In this document: positions 19,175 to 28,631 of the stretch, piece after piece
Position numbering within the stretch: the first letter of the stretch is position 1
Layout of the letters: every line of letters starts with the position of its first letter
From: Rivularia sp. MS3
GTDB taxonomy: Bacteria > Cyanobacteriota > Cyanobacteriia > Cyanobacteriales > Nostocaceae
DNA: 64,000 nt
Assembly (NCBI GenBank): GCA_019192545.1
Contig: JAHCMI010000016.1
Span: 1 to 64,000, forward strand
Direction: 5' to 3'
Notes under the pieces: model-generated
What the model saw: only the letters and a program-made list of their open reading frames with translations
Database searches by the model: none
Told to the model about the DNA's origin: nothing
Made by a program: the position numbers and the translations under genes

Positions 19175-21064
19175 ATATTGCCAATTCGTAACTGCTACAA
19201 GTGATTTTAGTTTTTTAGTTATTATATAGTGCCGATTAATCTAAACACTCTGATAATAGCTTGATATTTGATTAAGATAATGCCCCTGAAAGTTATTCAT
19301 TAATATATTTGTTTATTGATAAAATTAGGTATTATATCTTATTGAGTTAAGATATTTTGTATCCTAAATATCAAATTGTTATATTGCTATTCTTATTGAT
19401 AACATCAACAAGAAAATATTTTTATTTGAAGATTCCGATCTTAAGTCTGAGGTTTATTTCTCTACTTTGTACTTACACCTTACCAAAACAAGATATGATG
19501 CTTAAAACCTTGTTTACTTTAAGCTAAATACCATATTTATTGGGTAATCGAAATCAGAAAAGTAAGAGGAATAATCATAAATTACAGACATCCACTGCAA
19601 AGCACCTAATACTTTGTTTAATAATCTGACTAATACTACTTCGTGCGAATACAAATATGTCAATAGTTATATTGAAAATAGTTCTTTAGTCTATTGCTTG
19701 CTAAAAAATCAAAACTAAATAAAATCTATTTGAAAGAAAATATCAAGATAATGTATAATTACCGATAAGAATATAAATAATTTTCTCGACATTAAGAACA
19801 ATATGCATTCAAGTCTCCTTTGAGGCTTGGTTTTGATTGAGGAAACTATCTATAAAGCTAATATCAAGATATTGTGAAGGTAATATCAAGATATTGTGAA
19901 GTATAAAGCTAAGGTATTGTTCGCGGTAACAAGCATTGTTAGCATTTCAAAATGTTAAAAAGCATACAAAGGAGGATGTATGTTCTAATAGTTTATAACC
20001 TGTTGAACTACTGCTCTTAACCTTCTGATAACCTATGACGGAAAGGAATCGTGTTTGTTTCCGATGATTCTTTGGCAATTTAATAGTGCCAATGTATATA
20101 GATAATTTCTAGTTTGGTTGCAGTAGTTATATATGGACTGTGTTTCTAGGCGATTGTTTGCGCTTGAAATTACATGTCATGTCTTTTTCGGAGATGCTTA
20201 ACAACATGTTTCGCTGACGCAAAGCTTAATTTTATGTTTTTTGCAGGACGCGAGGTTAAAGTCATGAGTAAGTAATTTCTAGATAGTTTTAAGTGCATTA
20301 GAAAAAGCTAATGTTCTAGAGAATCAATATGTTTTGTAGGTTAAAAGCTTTAAATTTTAAATTTTGCTTGATAGCTAGAAAAACTGATAGCTAATTTACG
20401 AAGCCTGCATATTTCCCAAAAGATTAATTAAATTCGATTGCAATTCATGTAAGCGTCTATTACTGAGTTGGGCTTTGATGGTCTATTCGATCTCGGTCCC
20501 TCTGAAGCTGCCTTTTGTCGTTACTGTAGGTAAATTACTTGCAGTCTAAAAAGGTATAATGTTGCATGAATAATATGATTGTAGATTAAAGTCAATAATG
20601 CTCAAGTATAGCTATCTCTAATTATTTTCTTGCAAATACATATAGGATGACTCTAAGGTCGCAATCGTGAAATTAGTATAGATTGAGAGTGGTAGATAAA
20701 AGAACTAGGAAGTGAAAGTTATGCCGGAATAGCGGTTTGAGGAACTAAAAAAAATTTGAATACAAAGTCAATGGCATCTATCGGTAGGTAAGTAGATAGA
20801 TGAGACAAGATTAAATTTGCGTGCGAACGCCAAAGCTAAAAACAGGTAGTATCAATTAATTTATTACGGCTACGTTCGGAATAGCCAAATGTATCAATTG
20901 CAATAGTTGCGTTAATTTTGAGCGATAGTAAAGCTGCGAATATTTTCTGATTCTCAGTCTTTCAGACTAGCTTAACTGTGTTTTTTCTGACATAAAAGGT
21001 TGAATAATATCCTCTATGTAGAGTATAAATTATAAAATCGCGTGCATCTAATTTCCATCTTAGT
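19175..21064. other. About 1.9 kb without a recognisable gene
   Basis: AT-rich stretch before the exopolysaccharide locus; no frame looks coding by length, start signal or composition. It contains: a small hairpin CAAGTCTCCTTTGAGGCTTG at about 19810; a duplicated 20-mer at 19860-19901; a perfect AAAGGAGG at 19968-19975 followed by the two-codon frame ATG TTC TAA (19980-19988); and a MITE at its right end. It may carry a long leader, a non-coding RNA or decayed genes. Confidence 0.5.
19851..19911. repeat. Doubled 20-mer flanked by a direct 10-mer
   Basis: AATATCAAGATATTGTGAAG occurs at 19860-19879 and again at 19882-19901 (period 22). The 10-mer TATAAAGCTA precedes the first copy (19851-19860) and follows the second (19902-19911). 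A partial copy of the core, AATATCAAGATA, is at about 19739. The core contains the palindrome ATATCaaGATAT-like half-sites, which would suit a regulatory protein. Confidence 0.7.
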
Positions 21065-21159
21065 CAGGACTTACGCAACTGCAACGAGACAATTTAAGTA
21101 TTCTAAACCTTAAGCTGCCCTCCCCAGTGTCTTTGAGACTGGGCTTTGCGTAAATCCTG
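21065..21159. mobile_element. Second MITE with CAGGACTTACGCAA-type ends
   Basis: 95-bp element: CAGGACTTACGCAA at 21065-21078 and TTGCGTAAATCCTG at 21146-21159, which match at 13 of 14 positions as inverted repeats. The interior has a CCCAGTGTC/GAGACTGGG hairpin. Same end sequence as the element at 11661-11785 but a shorter, different centre. No clear target duplication. Confidence 0.75.
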
Positions 21160-21278
21160 TAAATGAAAAGTCTGGTTTGATAAATTCTTAACCTAAGTAC
21201 TATCAGTGCTAATTGTTAAGGCTTCTTCAAATAGTGATTTTATTTATAAGGCTCTATAGTTATCGGAAGTGTACGTGT

Positions 21279-21725
21279 ATGAAAGATTTAAAATTGCTCA
21301 AAAGATGCGAACGCAATCGCAAACGTTCCAAGAGAAGGGCTATTTACTGTCCGATACATGGATGTTATTTACATAGCGTCAGCCAGAAATACAAACTATT
21401 TGCTTCCCATCCGGGGCAACTTCAACGAAAAGGAATCGGACGACAGAATGCCAAAATACTCATAGCAAGCCAAACAGCAGTACTTTTAGAGAATGAATGG
21501 TTAGAAGCATTTTGGTGCGATGAATGCCAGCAAACCAAATGGTACCATGTCGAAAAACTTGCTAAAAGCACCGACAAAAATGTTGGACGTGCCTCATATT
21601 CGATATCTTTAGCACCTAGTTATTTATGGAAACAAGCTGTAGGAGTTGATGAAGCTAGAGGCAATCCCAGTGTCAGCGAGTTTACTCGCAGACATGCACG
21701 AATGGCTAAATATAAGAACTTTTAG
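21279..21725 (+). CDS. Small Cys-rich, putative zinc-binding protein at the head of the polysaccharide locus
   Basis: 148 residues from the ATG at 21279 (an upstream in-frame start adds 22 hydrophobic residues that look like leader). The first 20 residues are strongly basic (CERNRKRSKRR). Cysteine and histidine pairs occur as C24-x2-H27-x-C29 and C80-x2-C83, with H90 nearby, consistent with one structural zinc site. A basic tail (RRHARMAKYKNF) ends the protein. No named family comes to mind. Position just before the chain-length regulator suggests a regulatory or structural role in polysaccharide production; this is inference. Confidence 0.65.
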   Translation: MKDLKLLKRCERNRKRSKRRAIYCPIHGCYLHSVSQKYKLFASHPGQLQRKGIGRQNAKILIASQTAVLLENEWLEAFWCDECQQTKWYHVEKLAKSTDKNVGRASYSISLAPSYLWKQAVGVDEARGNPSVSEFTRRHARMAKYKNF

Positions 21726-21936
21726 AGACGGAGGAAATTGCAGCAGCACCCTCATAAATTCAAAAGCTCAGTGAAGCCGAAGTAAAGAAATACGATCGTC
21801 AGGGTTTAATTCAGTAACTGAATTGATATATGCTAATTTCATCAAACTTCTCGAATTTTTCTCGAATTTTAGAATATTCCAATTGTTTTCATCTGAATTT
21901 AGATAAATAGGGCTTAAAGCAATAAGAGGTGTTACT

Positions 21937-23448
21937 TTGAACAGGAATCCGTTTGTAAAGTCAAAAAACGGCAAAATAGTCAGCGTTGAGCATTCATCAA
22001 CAGCTTATGCAGATGAAACCCCAGCTAATACCAGCAAAACAGCAGTAGCACCAAAAGCAACCGGTTTATTTTATATACTGCTTTTATTATTCGTAAATGC
22101 CGGTATTTGGAGCGGAGCTTTGATGTATTTAGCTACAGCTAAATCCAAATATGTTAGCGAATGGGCAGTAAATATTCCTGGTAGCGGCTCAACTTCTAAC
22201 ATTAACCTTCCCGATATTGGGCAGGCCACTTCTCAAAACTATTCAGCCTATGCCGGAGCTAATTACGATCCTAGAGAAAATTACAAGGCGATCGCTACTA
22301 GCGAGCAAGTATTAGATACAGCCGCCAGAATCGTCAATATGCCACCAAAAAAGTTTGGCAAGCCGCGAATTAAGATAGTTGACAATACGTCTTTGATGAA
22401 GTTCGAGTTCAAAGGCTCTACTCCCCGGCTGGCAAGAAGGAAATCTATAGCTTTACAAAGTGCATTTGAAGCAAAATTAGACCAGTTGAGAAACGCAGAA
22501 ATCGCCCAGCAAAAAGCACGTTTAGAGAACGGTATGGATGCCTCGCGGCGTAAATTGAAAGTAGCTCAAAAACGGCTGAGTCAATTCAAAGCTAATTCTG
22601 GGTTAAATTCAGATGAACAACTGAAAAACTTGGCAGTAAATATAGAAGACTTGCGGCGGCAGCGTAGCGAACTAACAGCCCAGCAGCAACAGTCCCAAGC
22701 TCGACTTTCAGAATTAGCAGGCAACTTGAATCTATCTTCCAATCAAGCTTCCGATGCTTTTGTTTTGCAGGCAGATCCGCTGTTTCAGAATTATTTGAAA
22801 ACCTATAGCGAAGCAAATAGCGAACTACTCAAAGCTACAGCAAAATTAACCAAGGCTCATCCAACAGTTATCAATCTCAGAGCAGAACAACAGGCAGCCC
22901 AAAATGCTCTTTTGAATAGAGCGCAATCTCTTTTAAATCGTCCTGTCAGTATGGCTTTAGTCAATCGACTTAACTTCAGCAATAACGAATCATCCGGTTC
23001 TAAGCGTGCCATATTATCAGAACAATTGGTAACCACCAGCGTTGAGAAGCAGGGAATAAAAGCCCAAGTCAGTGCTTTAAATTCAGAAATTCCCCAATTA
23101 GAAGAAAGATTAAAAAAATTATCTCAACAGCAATCGGTAATGGAAGACTTGAGACGAGACGTACAGGTTGCCGAAGCCGTATTTTCATCTACCATAGCCA
23201 AATTAGACTTAGCTAAAACTAGCGTATCTTCTTCTTATCCAGAAATTCAGCCTTTAGCTAGACCTAGTTTACCAACTGAGGAAGCTGGGGTGAAAAAACC
23301 TTTGGTATTACTCGGTGCAGCATTAGGCTCTTTGTTATTTAGTAGTGGAATTATTGGATTATGGAAAGCTAAATTGCAGCAGCGACAGCAAGAACGCCAT
23401 CTTCAAGAATACATCGAATATCCAGAATTTGTAGAAGACTACTACTAA
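21937..23448 (+). CDS. Polysaccharide chain-length regulator (GumC/Wzz type)
   Basis: 503-residue inner-membrane polysaccharide co-polymerase. Transmembrane helices at about 41-66 and 459-480 enclose a periplasmic part with long coiled coils (about 170-250 and 370-420), the usual PCP layout. The C-terminal cytoplasmic tail is about 25 residues and has no Walker motifs or Tyr cluster, so there is no fused BY-kinase. It would set chain length of the polymer made by the next gene product, and interact with an outer-membrane exporter that is not encoded here. A TTG-type start with MNRNPF is used. Eleven bases separate it from the polymerase gene, suggesting cotranscription. Confidence 0.85.
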   Translation: MNRNPFVKSKNGKIVSVEHSSTAYADETPANTSKTAVAPKATGLFYILLLLFVNAGIWSGALMYLATAKSKYVSEWAVNIPGSGSTSNINLPDIGQATSQNYSAYAGANYDPRENYKAIATSEQVLDTAARIVNMPPKKFGKPRIKIVDNTSLMKFEFKGSTPRLARRKSIALQSAFEAKLDQLRNAEIAQQKARLENGMDASRRKLKVAQKRLSQFKANSGLNSDEQLKNLAVNIEDLRRQRSELTAQQQQSQARLSELAGNLNLSSNQASDAFVLQADPLFQNYLKTYSEANSELLKATAKLTKAHPTVINLRAEQQAAQNALLNRAQSLLNRPVSMALVNRLNFSNNESSGSKRAILSEQLVTTSVEKQGIKAQVSALNSEIPQLEERLKKLSQQQSVMEDLRRDVQVAEAVFSSTIAKLDLAKTSVSSSYPEIQPLARPSLPTEEAGVKKPLVLLGAALGSLLFSSGIIGLWKAKLQQRQQERHLQEYIEYPEFVEDYY

Positions 23449-23459
23449 AGTATTTAACT

Positions 23460-24725
23460 ATGAGACCCCAAAACTTTGAAGAAAGTTTAATTTGGTACGT
23501 AATTATCGGCACCTACGCTATTTATGCATTGGGGCTGGTGTTTCCCGTTTATTCTTCACTAGCTTGGATATTAGGCGGGTATTTGGTTTTTAAACTTTTG
23601 CTGCAAACCAAAACAACTCCATTACAAGAGAAAATTACCGTTCCCTGGCTAACCTGGCTGTGGGGAATTTGCTCGTTAATTACTTTAGTTGCTACTTATG
23701 TCGCTATCACAGATTTTAATTTAGGAACAACCGTTCTTTTGAGGTCTATTTTAGGCTGGTTGAGCAGTACGGCAATCATTCCGTTATTTTTACTAAGTGG
23801 ATGTTTAAATATTAGACCCCAATTAATTTATCGAGCCGTATGTATATTGTGTTTGCAAAGTTTGATCGCAATTCCGATTGCTTATGCAGCTTACGCAGCC
23901 AATTTACCGGATATTATTTATACATCTCCGATTGAAAGATTGATTCAAAATGGCCCTATTTTCCACAACGTAGGGTTTTATACTTCAGATTATGGAGTCG
24001 ATAACGTTCGCTTATTTCTATTTACTCCTTGGTGTCCGGCTTTAGGTCTTGTTAGCAACATATACTTTTTTATGGTGCTTCAAGAATCCAATAAAAAATG
24101 GAAATATATCGGCATAATTGGAGCGATCGCCATGAATGTTGTGTCACTTTCCCGAGCGGCTTTAATTTCTTTACCGTTAGTGTTAATAGTTCTTTGGGGC
24201 TTAAAAAACTTTACTCGTCCTTTGGTGCAAATTGTTGGTGGACTTATTTGTTTTACTGCTGGAATTTTTAGTACTCCTCTAACTAATGCTGCTACAGAAT
24301 TTGTCGATTCGTTTCACAAATCCAGAGCAGATTCTTCGAGAGTTCGCGCTGCCTTACAAAGGGTAGGAATCGAGGCTTGGAAAGAAGCTCCTATATGGGG
24401 GCATGGAGTTCAAAAACCAGGGCCGCCAGTTTTAGCAAATTTGCCCATTGGTTCCCATCATACCTGGATCGGACTGTTATATACGAAAGGATTGGTTGGT
24501 TTTATGGCTTTATTGGTGCCCGTACTATTAACTTTATTCGATTTATTAATTAAGGCAGAACATAGTGAAATAGCCGAAGCATCTTTGGGCATGTTATTAA
24601 TATTGATTTTATTCTCGTTTGGAGAACAAATAGATATTTTGGGCTATATTATTTGGCCGGGTTTGATAATTATGGGTATTGCTTTTAAACAAAAAGTGAG
24701 AAAACCAGTTTTTGCCTTGACTTAA
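23460..24725 (+). CDS. O-antigen ligase/polymerase family protein (Wzy-like)
   Basis: 421-residue multi-spanning membrane protein with about ten to eleven hydrophobic segments and a large periplasmic loop (about 270-330) containing WKEAPIWGHGVQKPGPP and GSHHTWIGLLYTKG, typical of the Wzy_C/ligase fold. The conserved SLSRAALISLP segment near residue 230 fits the family. It likely polymerises lipid-linked repeat units in the periplasm. It starts 11 bases after the chain-length regulator, its functional partner. Confidence 0.85.
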   Translation: MRPQNFEESLIWYVIIGTYAIYALGLVFPVYSSLAWILGGYLVFKLLLQTKTTPLQEKITVPWLTWLWGICSLITLVATYVAITDFNLGTTVLLRSILGWLSSTAIIPLFLLSGCLNIRPQLIYRAVCILCLQSLIAIPIAYAAYAANLPDIIYTSPIERLIQNGPIFHNVGFYTSDYGVDNVRLFLFTPWCPALGLVSNIYFFMVLQESNKKWKYIGIIGAIAMNVVSLSRAALISLPLVLIVLWGLKNFTRPLVQIVGGLICFTAGIFSTPLTNAATEFVDSFHKSRADSSRVRAALQRVGIEAWKEAPIWGHGVQKPGPPVLANLPIGSHHTWIGLLYTKGLVGFMALLVPVLLTLFDLLIKAEHSEIAEASLGMLLILILFSFGEQIDILGYIIWPGLIIMGIAFKQKVRKPVFALT

Positions 24726-25036
24726 TATTTTTTTACATAAAATTAAATGAATTTAAATCAACTAAATTAAACATTTTTGTCGGTATTTGTTATTACATGT
24801 TGTTATTATATGCTGATTTATATTATAAAATTAAATATTTGTGTTTTGAATTAATTCATCTTTGATAAAAGTAAAAGTCAAATAAACTTAATTACATATA
24901 GGTAAAAAAGACCTGTATTTTATCTTTACCAATTATCTATTTAAATCTCGACTATTTTTCATCAAAATAACAAACAATAGTGTTATTATTTCTTTCTAAT
25001 CAATTAAAAAAAGATACAGGAAGTGTCTACAAATAA
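24726..25036. other. Spacer between polymerase and flippase genes
   Basis: 311 AT-rich bases with no coding frame. A purine-rich AGGAAG lies about 15 bases before the flippase ATG. Probably contains an internal promoter, but none is clear. Confidence 0.45.
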
Positions 25037-26335
25037 ATGATAATTGAAAAAATTAAACAACAGTTATCAAATCAGTTCATCCGTAATATTGGCTGGCTTG
25101 GAGGTGCCGAACTAATAAATCGCGTATTTCGTTTAGGGGCAACAGTAATATTAGCTCGTGCCTTAACTCGCGAAGATTATGGACTAGCAGCAATTGTTTT
25201 AACCATTAATGAATTTACAACAGTTTTTACCCTTAGAGCCGGAATTGGAGGTAAGATTGTTCAAGCTGATGAACAAGACGTAGAAGTATTTTGCAATACA
25301 GCCTATTGGTTAAATTGGATATTATGCATTTCCCTATTTGTCATTCAGTGTATTGCTGCTTTTCCTATAGCTTGGTGGTATAACGAAGATAAATTAATCT
25401 TGCCGCTGTGCGTATACAGTTTAGTCTATTTAATGCTACCGTTTTTTGCCGTTCATAATGCACTAATTGATAGAGCCAATAGACTCAAAGTGACAGCCAT
25501 CAGTACGGCAATTCAATCGATGCTCAATAACATCTTAATTCCAGTATTTGCACTTTCTGGTATGGGAATGTGGGCTTTAGTATTACCCGGACTTTTAACT
25601 ACCCCAGTATGGATTGTAGTCACTCATATCAACGAACCTTGGCGACCGAAAATGCATTTTACCCTCAAAAGGTGGAAAGAAATTGTTAATTTCGGTAAAG
25701 ACGTACTTGGCTATGAGCTATTAGAAAAGCTGCGAGCAAATATTGATTATTTATTAGTAGGAAGATTATTAGGAGTAGAGGCGTTAGGAGTTTACTTTTT
25801 TGCTTTTAATGCAGGTTTGGGCATCAGTTTAAATGTCATTAATATAATGGTATGGCCTCTTTATCCCCATTTATGTGCTGCCAGACAAAATTTTGCCGAA
25901 TTCAAACAAAAATATTTTCATAGCTTGAAAACCATTAGCTTGGTTATAGTACCTTTAGTTCTTCTTCAATCAAGTTTAGCTCCGTTTTATGTACCTATTG
26001 TATTTGGTGAGAAGTGGACAACGGCGGTACCTATATTAGTACTGATTTGCCTTTCCGCCATACCCCGCCCATTCGGTACCGCAGCAGCTTTACTATTACA
26101 GTCTTTGGATAAAGCTTGGATAAATCTACGCTGGAGTGTAATTTTTACCGGGATATTTATCGCTTCAATATTTGTTGGTATGCAGTGGGGAATTCTTGGG
26201 GTAGCAGTATCAGTATTAATTTCTCACGTAATCGCAATGCCAATATTTACAGTCTGGGCAACAAAGTTAGTGTTTGCAAAAAACTCAACAGAATTTACAG
26301 AAACAAAACCAAAAATAAACTCTTCTAAACATTAA
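25037..26335 (+). CDS. Oligosaccharide flippase (Wzx-like)
   Basis: 432-residue polytopic protein of the polysaccharide transporter branch of the MOP superfamily, which moves undecaprenyl-linked repeat units across the inner membrane. About twelve hydrophobic segments are spread along the whole length; the N-terminal GGAELINRVFRLGATVILARALTREDYG region is the characteristic first helix pair (shown here in part). Together with the Wzy-like and GumC-like genes it defines a Wzx/Wzy-dependent pathway. Confidence 0.88.
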   Translation: MIIEKIKQQLSNQFIRNIGWLGGAELINRVFRLGATVILARALTREDYGLAAIVLTINEFTTVFTLRAGIGGKIVQADEQDVEVFCNTAYWLNWILCISLFVIQCIAAFPIAWWYNEDKLILPLCVYSLVYLMLPFFAVHNALIDRANRLKVTAISTAIQSMLNNILIPVFALSGMGMWALVLPGLLTTPVWIVVTHINEPWRPKMHFTLKRWKEIVNFGKDVLGYELLEKLRANIDYLLVGRLLGVEALGVYFFAFNAGLGISLNVINIMVWPLYPHLCAARQNFAEFKQKYFHSLKTISLVIVPLVLLQSSLAPFYVPIVFGEKWTTAVPILVLICLSAIPRPFGTAAALLLQSLDKAWINLRWSVIFTGIFIASIFVGMQWGILGVAVSVLISHVIAMPIFTVWATKLVFAKNSTEFTETKPKINSSKH

Positions 26336-26388
26336 AATTTCGCAAATCTCAAAGCTTATTTCAAATTTATTAAATTGACCAAATTATC

Positions 26389-27330
26389 ATGAGTGCTGCA
26401 TTTACTGTTGTTATGCCAGCCTACAACGCTGCTGCATATCTTCCACAAACAATTGAATCGGTTTTAAATCAAAGCTTTACCGACTTTGAATTCATAATTA
26501 TCGATGATGGCTCTACTGATAATACCCCAGCAATAGCCTATCACTATAAGAAAAAAGACCAAAGAATTAAACTTTTATTTCAAGCGAATCAAGGAGTTTC
26601 TATAACTCGTAATAATGGAATAAATCATTCTAATTCCAAATACATTGCTTTTATAGATGCTGACGATAGATGGTTACCCAATCATTTGAAGCTACATTTT
26701 GAGCATTTGGAGAAAAATCACAGTTTAGGAGTTAGCTATGCAAAAGTAGAATTTTTACATCCTGATGGTAAGCATACCGGAAAAATTGCTAGGGGACGCT
26801 TAAATAAGCTACAGCCCCAACATTTTTTATATGAAAATCCGACGATGACTGTGTCAAATCTTGTAGTACGCAGCCAGGTATTTCAAGATATTGGTTACTT
26901 CGATTGTGACATGAACTACTCAGAAGATATGGATTTACTGTTTCGAGTAGCCTGTAGTCAATGGAAAATTCAAGGTATCAACCGCGTATTAATAGAGTAT
27001 AGAACGACACAAGGAGGACTATCTTCTCAACTTTACAAAATGGAAGAAGGCTGGGAAACTTTGATGGCAAAAGCCAGATTACAGGCACCCAAGCTAATCA
27101 ACCAACATTATTCCAAAGCTAGAAGCAACCATCTACGCTATCTAGCTCGTAGAGCTTTTCGCTTAAACCTTTCCCCTCAAGTTGCAGTCGATTTTTTAAA
27201 TCGAGCATTAAATTCAGATTGGCAACTAGTAATAAGGGAACCGGGTACTACTTTAGTTACAATGCTCGCAGTTTACGGCTCTCTTGCCCTAAAGTATGTA
27301 AACTTACGTAAATTTGCTCAATCTTCATGA
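26389..27330 (+). CDS. Family 2 glycosyltransferase
   Basis: 313-residue GT-A fold enzyme adding a sugar to the growing lipid-linked unit at the cytoplasmic face. N-terminal VVMPAYNAAAYLPQTIESVL, nucleotide-binding DDGSTDNT and the metal-binding FIDADDRW (DxD) are all present; SEDMDLLFRVA is the likely catalytic-base (ED) region. The C-terminal 80 residues are helical and basic. One of three similar GT2 proteins in this locus, probably paralogues. Confidence 0.9.
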   Translation: MSAAFTVVMPAYNAAAYLPQTIESVLNQSFTDFEFIIIDDGSTDNTPAIAYHYKKKDQRIKLLFQANQGVSITRNNGINHSNSKYIAFIDADDRWLPNHLKLHFEHLEKNHSLGVSYAKVEFLHPDGKHTGKIARGRLNKLQPQHFLYENPTMTVSNLVVRSQVFQDIGYFDCDMNYSEDMDLLFRVACSQWKIQGINRVLIEYRTTQGGLSSQLYKMEEGWETLMAKARLQAPKLINQHYSKARSNHLRYLARRAFRLNLSPQVAVDFLNRALNSDWQLVIREPGTTLVTMLAVYGSLALKYVNLRKFAQSS

Positions 27331-27433
27331 AAATAAGATTAAAACTTTACTTTCTTTACATATGTTTGCTGCATTACATCTAATTTTCTTGTATTATTTG
27401 TAACAGTATGACTGATAAATAAGATTAGCCGAT

Positions 27434-28432
27434 ATGAAAGTATGTTATTTAATTCAGACTTATAAGAATCCGGAGCAGATTTATAGACTTGTTAAATTGA
27501 TAAAAACTACTTCCTCAAATTCATTTATAATTATTAGTCATAATTTTAAAAGTTGCAGTTTAAATACTAGCGTGTTTAAGAGACTTAAGAATGTAGAAGT
27601 TATTCCTAATAATGGGGTAATGATGGGAAGTTTTGCAATTATTCAAGGCTTTTTTGATGCAATTAACTGGTTGGTGAATCATCAAATTAAGTTTGACTGG
27701 TTGATAAATTTAACTGGTCAAGATTATCCTACACAGCCTCTTTATCAAATCGAAAATTTCTTGTCAAAGACAGACTACGACGGTTTCGTCGAATATTTTG
27801 ATGTTTATTCCCAACAAAGTCCTTGGGGTAAAAAAGTTGCAAATATAAGATACTTGTATCGTTACAAGCATTTTCAAGAATACTTATCTTATCGACAAAG
27901 ATATGTATTAAAGCCCATCAAACATATAGTTAATAGTTGTCAGCCATTTATTCGATTAGACTATTCTTATGGATTAATTATTGGAGTCAAAAACTTCTAT
28001 AATTTATTCAATAAAAATTTTATTTGTTATGGAGGTTCTTTTTTTGTCACAATCTCCCAGAAGTGCGCTATGTATTTAAATAATTTCATTCGCGAACAAC
28101 CGAGAATTTTAGACTATTATAAAAAGACTTTTATCCCAGAAGAGTCTTTAATACAAACTGTTCTAGTAAATAGTAAAAAATTCAATTTATGCAATAACAA
28201 CTACCGATATGCTGATTTTAAAGATAGTCGTCACGGACATCCCCGTATTCTTACCAGTAAAGATTTTTCGACTTTGAGCGACGATAATATTCATTTTGCT
28301 CGTAAATTTGACCCCAAAGTTGATAGTGAAATTCTCAACAAACTTGACCGTAGAATACTTACGAATAAAGACATTAATGTCAATTTCAAGTCCAATCAAA
28401 TGATGCCAGCTAGTCAATATCTAAAAGTATAA
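27434..28432 (+). CDS. Core-2/I-branching-type glycosyltransferase (GT14)
   Basis: 332-residue protein of the GT14 branching-enzyme family, whose eukaryotic members are beta-1,6-N-acetylglucosaminyltransferases or xylosyltransferases. Diagnostic features are the N-terminal CYLIQTYKNPEQIYRLVK, the FDWLINLTGQDYPTQPL segment and the later FIPEESLIQTVLVN motif with the family's catalytic-region Glu. No membrane anchor. In bacteria these occur in polysaccharide clusters and are thought to add branch sugars. Codon use is more AT-rich than its neighbours, and Asn/Lys/Ile are common, hinting at separate acquisition. Confidence 0.85.
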   Translation: MKVCYLIQTYKNPEQIYRLVKLIKTTSSNSFIIISHNFKSCSLNTSVFKRLKNVEVIPNNGVMMGSFAIIQGFFDAINWLVNHQIKFDWLINLTGQDYPTQPLYQIENFLSKTDYDGFVEYFDVYSQQSPWGKKVANIRYLYRYKHFQEYLSYRQRYVLKPIKHIVNSCQPFIRLDYSYGLIIGVKNFYNLFNKNFICYGGSFFVTISQKCAMYLNNFIREQPRILDYYKKTFIPEESLIQTVLVNSKKFNLCNNNYRYADFKDSRHGHPRILTSKDFSTLSDDNIHFARKFDPKVDSEILNKLDRRILTNKDINVNFKSNQMMPASQYLKV

Positions 28433-28506
28433 AATCATCATGGGTAACTGAATAAATCAAGGTCTAACTTAACTTAGCATTAAACATTTTTTAATCGAAA
28501 AATGGC

Positions 28507-28562
28507 AATTGCGAGTGAAGCGTTTAGTAAATAAAAACGTTTCGCTCGCAATTAACTTTTTA
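28507..28562 (+). terminator. Long stem-loop between the GT14 and GT2 genes
   Basis: Two 19-nt arms (28507-28525 and 28535-28553) pair with two mismatches around a nine-base loop, then AACTTTTTAT follows. This is a strong hairpin with a short T-run, 75 bases after the GT14 stop, so a rho-independent terminator or an attenuator splitting the cluster is likely. Confidence 0.65.
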
Positions 28563-28631
28563 TGCCTAACACATTGTATAATCGTTAATGAAAAAATATT
28601 TCGTACAGGTATTTTATATCGGTAAATTATA

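Noticed and set aside
19175-21064. tRNA or rRNA genes in the long gap
   Set aside because: No GTTCRA-type T-loop with matching acceptor stem was found, and composition is far too AT-rich for rRNA.
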